From Notospermus geniculatus (taxonomy: Eukaryota > Nemertea > Pilidiophora > Heteronemertea > Lineidae): 64,000 nucleotides of DNA. Below, piece after piece: positions 56,685-64,000 of the stretch. How positions within the stretch are numbered: position 1 is the stretch's first letter; every line of letters starts with the position of its first letter. Below the pieces are notes generated by a model. It was not told where the DNA came from and searched no databases. It saw nothing but the letters and a program-made list of their open reading frames with translations. Position numbers and translations under genes: made by a program. The stretch spans positions 109,560-173,559 of the forward strand of contig NMRB01000431.1 in the NCBI GenBank assembly GCA_002633025.1, given 5' to 3'.

Positions 56685-56845
56685 AATTGCCCATAGAGAG
56701 CAATTGTGAATGTGAATTGCCCACAGAGAACAACTGTGAATTGCCCATAGAGAGCAACTGTGAATTGCCCATAGAGAGAACTGTGAATTGCCCATAGAGA
56801 GAACTGTGAATTGCCCATAGAGAGCAATTGTGAATTAAAGAGCAA
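56685..56845. repeat. Tandem repeat of GAATTGCCCATAGAGAG units
   Basis: About seven copies of a 20-28 bp unit GTGAATTGCCCATAGAGAGC(AACT) of uneven length, on a plus-strand reading. It is a short minisatellite next to the candidate exon. Confidence 0.8.
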
Positions 56846-57789
56846 AAAGAAACTGTAGAGGAGCACCTCCGGCCTGAGAAATTTTGAATACAGGGAGAAA
56901 TGGACTATGAAAGAAAGTTATAACTTCATTGAAATGTACAAGTAAATAATTCACAGTCGACCTCTCTCTAAGTTAAATGACTGAAAACCCCCTGGGCTCT
57001 AATCAAATTTTCATGAAATTCCTACTTGAGGAGATAGGCTATCTGATGAAAGGTTTAGCGGAATTCCTGTCGCCTGCGCCGTTTAGATATCCACCCGTGG
57101 GGAAATGAACGTGTGAATGTAGTTATAACACTAAAGGGTACTTTACAGTTTGAAGAGGGGAATTTCATTTGGGGGGCTTCTAACGGGATTTGCAAAAGAA
57201 AAAGATGTCAATTTGAACTTCAATTGGTCTGTCAGCTGCGTTGATGAAATTTTAATGGCGAATTTCCGAGTTGAGAGAAACTTGAAGGAGCAACAAAGGC
57301 ATAATATTAGGAATGAATGAATATTATTAGCCGTAGTGACGTTTGTAGATAAATTTCCATTCGGTAAGGACACTCAGAAGTCTCTGGACAATCTGCCTGA
57401 CACTGATAAAGTTTTTGAGTTTTAGTTTGAAAATTGTTGTTTTCAAGGATAAAGTTGGTGATAAAAAGTTAGTACCCAGTAGGATGATAATGTGAACTAA
57501 TCGTCATAACTGCCACTTCCAGCAAAAGTCCATTTTTAGACATTGAGCCGAGAGCCATGAGCACTGACTTGGCTCATTATTGGCTTCACACAAGTTGGCT
57601 CTCACTGGGCAATAGGAGCTGTCAGTCAACCAATAGGAGTCACTACGGCCCAATTCAAAGCGTAGCGGACCCATTCATGCTTGATGAGCACCAATCAAGA
57701 GAATTTTATATTGTATTGGTCCACTTTGCTGCTGTCTTCTGGCAATAAGCGCAACTAACTGGTCCTTCACCATTGTTGGTCTCGGGAGG

Positions 57790-57935
57790 ACTATTGTAGG
57801 TAGTGTAGGAGGAAACCGACACTGTCAAAGAGAGTTGCCCTTGTTATCAAATGAGTCCTAGGCCCGACCAGGAATTGGACCCATGATCTCAGAGGTGACT
57901 AGTGCTAGATGCCTCCACTGCACCACTCCGGCATC
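57790..57935 (-). repeat. tRNA-derived SINE copy
   Basis: On the minus strand it reads GCCGGAGTGGTGCAGTGGAG, then the CACCTCTGAGATCATGGGTC block, a B-box-like GGGTCCAATTCCTGG, the CTCTCTTTGACAGTG block and GGTTTCCTCCTACACTACC. Same family as 46583-46760, opposite orientation. Confidence 0.65.
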
Positions 57936-58599
57936 AAATCCATTGAGAATTGCAGAACACGGGCCTCAAAGTCGCATACACCAGGCAATTCCTTGTCCTT
58001 CTCGATTCATTCCTCACAACAGAAACACAAATCCGACCAATCGAATTTTCAGCCGCAACGCAAACGATTCTCAAACAGAAAGAGATTATGGAATGACGGC
58101 AAACGCTATCAAAAGAGAACATCCATCTACAAAGGGACATAATACCCAATTGAAATCTCTTGTCGGGATCTTAATCGACTCGACCACATCCGATAATGTT
58201 GATCATTTTTATCGATTCTAGCACTTCAAAGCTTTTTGTTATCTGTTTGCGACTGACGTTCATTTCAAAATGGCGATCAGTCCGATGGACTTTGTCGATT
58301 ACTTCCGAAATTGATTGGTTGAAAACGGCGATTAATTTTGGTGGAAACGTGTTTATGTTGCAGATATAAAGGAAATAGCAGATTTAGTTTCGGAAAAAAG
58401 GTTATAACTAAAGCGATATACAGACAATTGTGTGTGAAAATGATGTTTTTCTGGGAACCATTTGGGTTGTAAGTGGAAAAAGGCAATTTCTATGTTTTCT
58501 TATTGAAAATAACAGCATTGTTCAGGATGGCTGGGTGTGGTGGTGCCACCTATTGACCCTCAATGACAGCAATCCAGATAACGGGTCAAAATGAATGAA

Positions 58600-58910
58600 A
58601 ATGGCCAGCTTGGGACTGAAATGTGGTGTCCTTATTAGAGAGGTGTCCTCAATGAAGAGGTGTACTCAATACAAAGGTGTCCTCAATAAAGAGCTATCCC
58701 CAATAGAGTGGTGTCCTCAATAGAGAGATGTCCTCAAAAAAGATGTGTCCACAATAGACTGTCTGCAATAGACAGGTGTCCTCAATAGACAGAGGTGTCC
58801 TCAGTAGAGAGGTGTCCTTAACAGAAAGGTGTCCTTAACAGAGAAGTGTCCTCAATAGAGAGGTCTCCTACTGGCGGTGGTGTCTGCCGTAAAAGTTTCC
58901 ACTGCACACA
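58600..58910. repeat. pogo-like element with internal 17-bp minisatellite
   Basis: Begins with the family phrase AATGAATGAAAATGGCCAGC and ends AAAAGTTTCCACTGCA, the complement of the TGCAGTGGAAAC-type terminus. Between 58635 and 58870 the family word GAGAGGTGTCCTCAATA is repeated about fourteen times with variants (AAGAGGTGTACTCAATA, GAGAAGTGTCCTCAATA). Confidence 0.7.
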
Positions 58911-59511
58911 AATTCACTTAAGCACCGGAGGGTTTCTCCAAGTTCTGCGTCATGTTAACAATGCCGATATTTCATGTAGAAAACATTGCATGAATACTGC
59001 TTTCCATGCATGGTACAGAACTTAAAAGCAACAGTAGTTGAAATTCAAGTGAAGTAAAAAAGAGTCTCAAACAAGAACAGCGGATATAAGACGTTTAAAC
59101 CTCAAGAGTATTCAAGTATGGCAACTTTAATCTCATTTTATACAGTACCGCATGAATCCTGCCGCGGAAGGCTTCGCCACCGTCTACAGTAATTGGAAAA
59201 CACTACAGAAAAAGGAACACGCTGAAAAATACCGCGGCACAATATCAGATATAAAGAATACATTTTTTTACAGTTTGAGATTCATATCTCCATAATCAGG
59301 CAAAATTGTAGGAATCTCAACTTTGCGTGCAATCTGGTGTTGATGTTTTTTCTTCCGATTCCTGCTGTTTTGCAAAAATTTGATCCCAAAGACACTCTCC
59401 GCTGACAAACGGCCAAAACGCATCCCACGCAGTAATGATAAATATCGGCATAATTCCATCAAGTCTGACCAAGATATTTCTTACAGGCTGCCACTGCTAC
59501 AGAATAAGTAG

Positions 59512-59740
59512 GAAAAAGATGGTCCGCTTCCATTCACTGAGACAGGAAAGAATAAAGTGCTTGGGGGGAATTTGAGATGCCATCCCCACTTATCTTCACT
59601 CTCCAAACTGATACAATTCATTGTTGACGCCTTGGATCGGCGTCTCGCCTCGCAACAATGTATTGGTCTGTTGCAAATTGCTTCCTCTGGACAAGTGGGA
59701 TATGTGGCAAAATTGACCGAATTCATAAAAGGCATTGTAA
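59512..59740 (+). other. Unidentified open stretch with protein-like composition
   Basis: A plus-strand frame encodes residues such as SLSKLIQFIVDALDRRLASQ, QCIGLLQIASSGQVGYVAKL and TEFIKGI, ending at a plausible donor ATT|GTAAGC. No clear acceptor, start or family match was found. The alternating hydrophobic pattern looks helical, but the stretch may be chance or a decayed transposon. Confidence 0.25.
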
Positions 59741-59869
59741 GCTATAAGAATCTATTCACACTCATCCTACAGAGGCTGGGGTTCTGTCCTGCAATCATGT
59801 CTGAAATCAGCCCTATATGTCCAGGACCGACCATTTCGAATCAGAATATTGGTATATTAGTGATTGAAC

Positions 59870-60260
59870 ATGGGTGTCCTGAGAACAGAGGTGTCCTGAC
59901 CTTCGGAACTGAACCTGGTGTCTGCAGAGAGGTGTCCTGACATTTGGCACTGAATCCTGGTATCCTTAATAAGAGAGGTGTCCTGACCTTTGGGACTGAA
60001 TCTTGGTGTCCTTAGCTGAGAGGTGTCCTGACCTTTGGCACTGAATCCTGGTGTCCTTAATAAGAGAGGTGTCCTGACCTTTGGGACTGAACCTTGGTGT
60101 CCTCAGTAGAGAGATGTCCTGACATACGGGACAAAAGCTTGTTGTCCTCATCAGTAGAGGTGTCCTGACCTTTGGGATGGAAACCGGTGTCCTTAATATG
60201 AAGGTGTCATGACCTATGGGACTGAACCTTGGTGTCCTCATTACAGAGGTGTCCTGACCT
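59870..60260. repeat. Minisatellite of about 45 bp derived from the pogo-like element
   Basis: About eight tandem copies of AGAGAGGTGTCCTGACCTTT + GGGACTGAACCTTGGTGTCC + TTAAT/TCAGT with moderate divergence. The words are those of the pogo-like family (GGGACTGAA, GAGAGGTGTCCT), but with a different unit length from the array at 58635. Confidence 0.8.
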
Positions 60261-60834
60261 TTTAAGATAAGATTATACCAGTAATTATACCGGTAGATCA
60301 ATAAGGAAAAGAAGATCACACCGGCGCCATCCAGATTCTGCGACGACTACACCCTGAAATCGACAGACGCTGACAGACGCACCTACAGGTAACAAAAGCC
60401 GAGAGCCCTCGTCGTAATTGTACCCTCACACCTCAATCAAAGGAGGACAAAAAACAGTGAATCAAAGCAAGAAAACGAAACAGGGAAATCGTACAAATTG
60501 TTCAGACCCTAATTGGTCCTTTAGGGTTGAACAACCATAATTGAAACGAACATAAAAGATGGTATCGAGGGGTCCCCCAGTACATATGTGCCACGGAGGC
60601 ACATTCTGAGGCGACGTCCTTCAATTATTCAATCACGGAGCCGGCATGGGGCTAATTTTCAGATTGTAGCTATCAGTTCTGCCGTAGGGTTTGGCGATAT
60701 AGAAAATTGATGTCGGAAGCTGAAGTCGAATTTATCTGATCTTACAAATACTGGTACTGCTTTTTATTCCAAGATGAAGATAAACTCCACGGAAATGCAT
60801 CTCCTGTCTCCGCAACTATTGGTTTGATTCCACA

Positions 60835-60970
60835 GTTGTCAGGATGGTGTAGTGGAAACATCCATGCCTCACTCCAAAGAGGTTGCAGGTTCAATCCCCT
60901 CCTTCACTGGCTTTCTGTGACCTGTCATCGACAGCAGGTTTTACCACTGCTCCGGTTTCCTCCAACATTA
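60835..60970 (+). repeat. tRNA-derived SINE copy
   Basis: TGTCAGGATGGTGTAGTGGA (A-box-like), GAGGTTGCAGGTTCAATCCC (B-box) and the body GGTTTTACCACTGCTCCGGT + TTCCTCCAACATTACGTACA. Confidence 0.65.
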
Positions 60971-61959
60971 CGTACATTCCAATTCACTCTGAATGGAACA
61001 ATCATCAGATATGCTGCAGAAGTAAACCTACTACGCAACCAACGACCATGGAAAAAGCCCATCAAACTCGTAGTAACACCACAGGGCAATAATTGTCGAA
61101 GTCACCATGACATCGTATCCCCGCAGGCCTCAGATGGACATGATGGATCTTTACTCCGAAAAACCGCAGGCCAGTATCACACCAATCAATCGTAAGTGCT
61201 TTCCTACTTTGTCATCAGTAACAACTGCTCTGAGGTAAGTCAGCTTTGAACGTCGTTGTGCCGCGGGTCTAGACTTTGTCATAACCACTTCATATTTTTG
61301 CTATGCGTTTCATCGGAACTTTGACGTCTGAGCTTCTGATTCTGCCTAGGGTTTGTCGCTATTGTGACTTGCTCATGACTACCGTTGTACTGTTGGGAGG
61401 AACAGATATGTCGCACCAGTATTAGATCTAGTTGCACCAAACAATACAATGGTATTTGTAAAGCCTATCGTACATTGCGCTTGTAAGTGGATACAACTAG
61501 TCGCCACTGAGCTACCTGGCGACTGGGAGCAACTAGCTGGAACTGGAGGCAACTGATCAGTCGCCAGAAACAGTTGATGTATGCACCCTTGCAACTCGCT
61601 GAAACTGAGTCGCAAGAATAGATGTGGAATTTTCTATCCACATCCAATCTGTGAAGCAATCACCAAACTTGGATTAACACTAGAAAAAGACAATTTTATT
61701 TTAAACCAAGTGACCTTCAAGAATTGTTGGAGAACACATGGTTTTACTTAATCACCCAAGACATGCAATTGTTGAACGAATGAAGGCAGGTGGCACTGAT
61801 TTTGACGTGATGAACCGCCTTCACTATCTCACTGTCAAACTGAAACCCTCCCAAGGACAAGTCATTAAGAAATCAATCATGGTGGATTACACTTCCGGTG
61901 ATCATTCTCTTCTAATATGAATCGCAACGATTTTTCCATTGTCACAAGGCTTCATTGTC

Positions 61960-62420
61960 AGAGGGCTGTCAGATTGGAAACATCACCACCTGTCACCTCT
62001 GAGGTTCAGGTTCACCCCGGTTGAACCCATTCTTCACATAACAGGGAGGGCGACATATCGTGGGCCAAGGTTTAACTGGGCCTAAGTGCATTTTCAACTT
62101 GAACCAAACTTCCTGTGGGTACAAGGGGCTATAGGCACAGGAGTCTGGGTTAAAGGACCACGGTATTGCCACTTTTTCTCGACAGCCGGCGCTACCGTGC
62201 CACTCTCCAACACAGGGACTAACTACGTTGTCGGCGAATTGACCAGATTTACTACATACATTTTGTAATGCATTTTTTTAGTTCATGTTGCTGCCGCTAG
62301 GTGGCTCCCTCTACGTCGGCAGTCAAATGTCACATACCGTAGTCATTTAAAAGTGCACTGAGTCCACGATATTTTGACAGTACAGGTTTTCTCCGGGCAC
62401 TCCAGTTTCCTCCTGCTTAA
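61960..62420 (+). repeat. SINE copy split by another repeat
   Basis: The head GGGCTGTCAGATTGGAAACA, ACCTGTCACCTCTGAGGTTC and ACATAACAGGGAGGGCGACA run to about 62065. The expected body (ACAGTACAGGTTTTCTCCGG, ACTCCAGTTTCCTCCTGCTT) resumes only at about 62380. The inserted 0.3 kb includes the copy of the 56038-56180 repeat, so that element probably inserted into an existing SINE. Confidence 0.6.
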
Positions 62421-62939
62421 CTTATATCCCAGTGTTGAATGGGTCTGACGGGGTAATGACCTGGAACCTCAGCGTTGACAGCCGCAGATATTCCAACTCC
62501 GACAACCGCAGGATGACTTGACGAGGACCCCTCTCAAGTCCTCACCACTCCGTCACCCCCTCCCCTGAGATCAAAGACGCCCATCCACCCTACCTCCTGA
62601 TCCCCTTAAGAGCAGGTGATTGTGATGTGTATCTTACTTTGCGCAGATTTCACCAAGAGAAAGACGCCAGACTTACGTTACCATAAACCAATTGTCGGGA
62701 ATTCTACCTCGCTTTGAAGTTAGGTGGAATCCCTGCGGAGTTTGACCGCCAAGACCTCCCGGAGTTGTTTGATCTACGAGAAGTGAGATATCTAAATAGT
62801 CATATAGTTCTCTAATGAATTAGATTACCACTAGTATGGTGTGAAAGAATCTATACCCCCCCCCCCGATGTGCACCTGTATTGTTTGTCACCGGATGAAG
62901 GGTTTTGGTTTCTCAGAGTCCAATATTGATGTGCCGCTG

Positions 62940-63470
62940 TTAGGTGGGCAGGACACCAGGCAAAGTGGGGGTGATATTGCAAGCGATCTGATCGCCACCA
63001 AGCAAAATTCGCTGTTGACGCCAGGTGTGCGCTGGACAGCGATGCGTGGAATCTTCTTGCCAGCGATGATCACTCAATATGACACTGGTTTGATTTTATC
63101 GCGAGAGGAATGAGGAGGTAGCCTAATTTTTTCTACCATTTGATGGCGCTGCGACCGTATCCACTTTTCCACTGTGACGTTGTACAGAACATCAACGTCA
63201 CACTGCCGTGACGTTGTGGCTTCATGCTCGCACTGCACATTGCCACGGAGATGACGTCCTGAAGACAATGAAAAGGCCTGATATGGTCGCAGCGACATCT
63301 TTCCGTGGAGAAGTGGCGACCCCCTCATTGCGTGACGCCAACCATATTGCCAAGTCCGCGGAGGCTGGCAAGAAGATCGGTGGCGATCGGTTGCTTGCGA
63401 AATCGCCCTCACCACACCTGGTGGCCACCTGCTTAAACCAGCAGCACACCAGGTGTGACATCGCAATCCT
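62940..63470. repeat. Probable foldback element with GTGGCGATC words
   Basis: ACACCAGGCAAAGTG...GATATTGCAAGCGATCTGATCGCCACC at the left is the approximate inverted counterpart of GGTGGCGATCGGTTGCTTGC...AGCACACCAGGTGTGACATC at the right. The arms are diverged. Internal words are shared with 41326-41666. Confidence 0.5.
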
Positions 63471-64000
63471 CAACCAACTCAAACGGTTAAAATTCTAACT
63501 AATATTTCGAGTAAGAATGATTAGCTCCGTACACTAACGACTTGGAGTCGCCATCAACCACCCGCGGGGGCTCTTCCACCATTATTTCATTACAAAATTG
63601 AAAGGATTTCTACGGAATCATATTCACCGCATGTGGTTTTCTCCTCACCGAACGCTGCAATCACCTCATTTAAGCTTTGAGGCGAAAATTGTGTAATTCC
63701 TACTAGCCGCGGGGGAAATTGATGGCTGCCGTACGTGAGTGAAATAAGTTCCCGTCGGGCGTCTGACTGATTATTTGGGATATAATCTCGGAGAATCCAC
63801 AAGAAGCTGTTTCGATTCCTTCTGCCAGCAGTTGAGACCATTTATTTTGAGGAAGCAGATAGGGACTTTATTTATGGACCTCCACGAGGCAAGCTTATTT
63901 ATCAATTGGCTGGTTCTCTATCCAATTGTGCTTTAGCCATCAGAACAGAAAACTGAACCAGTGAACTTTATGATTCGAGCAGCACAACTGATCTACCTTT

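Larger units (their letters stand above)
44489..64000. other. Repeat-dominated region upstream of TMEM268, few or no coding exons
   Basis: Apart from one candidate exon at 56433-56540 and an unidentified open stretch near 59512-59740, I see no exon with convincing splice sites and protein content over 19.5 kb. The region holds SINEs, foldback elements, pogo-like elements and several tandem arrays, listed separately. Part may be the 5' intron of TMEM268. Confidence 0.5.

Noticed and set aside
56091-56795. A 234-codon minus-strand open frame
   Set aside because: Its start lies in the GAATTGCCCATAGAGAG tandem repeat and its end in a foldback repeat. Only the short spliced-looking part at 56433-56540, in a different context, was kept as a weak candidate exon.
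61738-61920. A 60-codon plus-strand open frame
   Set aside because: No splice signals, no upstream coding context and no recognisable family; too short to support.
63074-63498. Overlapping open frames of 86-130 codons on both strands
   Set aside because: They lie in the arms of the 62940-63470 foldback repeat and mirror each other, as expected of a palindromic non-coding element.

Overview
The window is a piece of animal nuclear genome. Its genes are split into short exons with GT-AG introns, and the recognisable proteins are conserved metazoan ones. The dense load of small inverted-repeat elements, tRNA-derived SINEs and AGGCCT/ACCGGT-rich tracts suggests a marine invertebrate (deuterostome or lophotrochozoan); the sequence alone does not settle the phylum.

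Left part (1-14.7 kb): an unnamed MYND-finger protein gene (-, 1702-2891); a collagen galactosyltransferase COLGALT/GLT25D (+, 3975-7956); C12orf57/protein C10 (-, 10350-11650); the 5' end of eIF3g (+, 11965-12375); and the 3' end of PRPF38B (+, 13868-14653). Isolated N bases at 1822, 4324 and 12691 each coincide with a broken or incomplete gene and look like assembly defects.

Middle (14.7-34.9 kb): a gene-free, repeat-packed stretch holds a 2.4-kb array of 126-bp hairpin units enclosed in its own inverted ends (17793-20163). FBXL6 follows (-, 21371-26084, ten coding exons), then a promoter-like interval with CRE and NRF1-type sites, a sequence gap (28099-28226) and a minisatellite, and TRMT112 (+, 29013-30160, complete in four exons).

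Right part (34.9-64 kb): TMEM268 (-) has its last six coding exons at 34862-44488, all with phase-0 introns and including a 36-nt microexon. A possible 5' exon lies at 56433-56540. The rest is mostly repeats: foldback elements, SINEs (one a tRNA/5S rRNA composite), pogo-like elements with internal minisatellites, and simple tandem arrays.

The genes are unrelated housekeeping functions (collagen glycosylation, translation initiation, splicing, ubiquitin ligase substrate recognition, methyltransferase activation) and do not form a pathway. C12orf57 and eIF3g are head to head about 0.3 kb apart. COLGALT and C12orf57 converge with nearly abutting polyadenylation signals. The most unusual material is the mobile/repeat layer: the bounded hairpin array, and a foldback insertion whose target duplication coincides with a splice donor of C12orf57.
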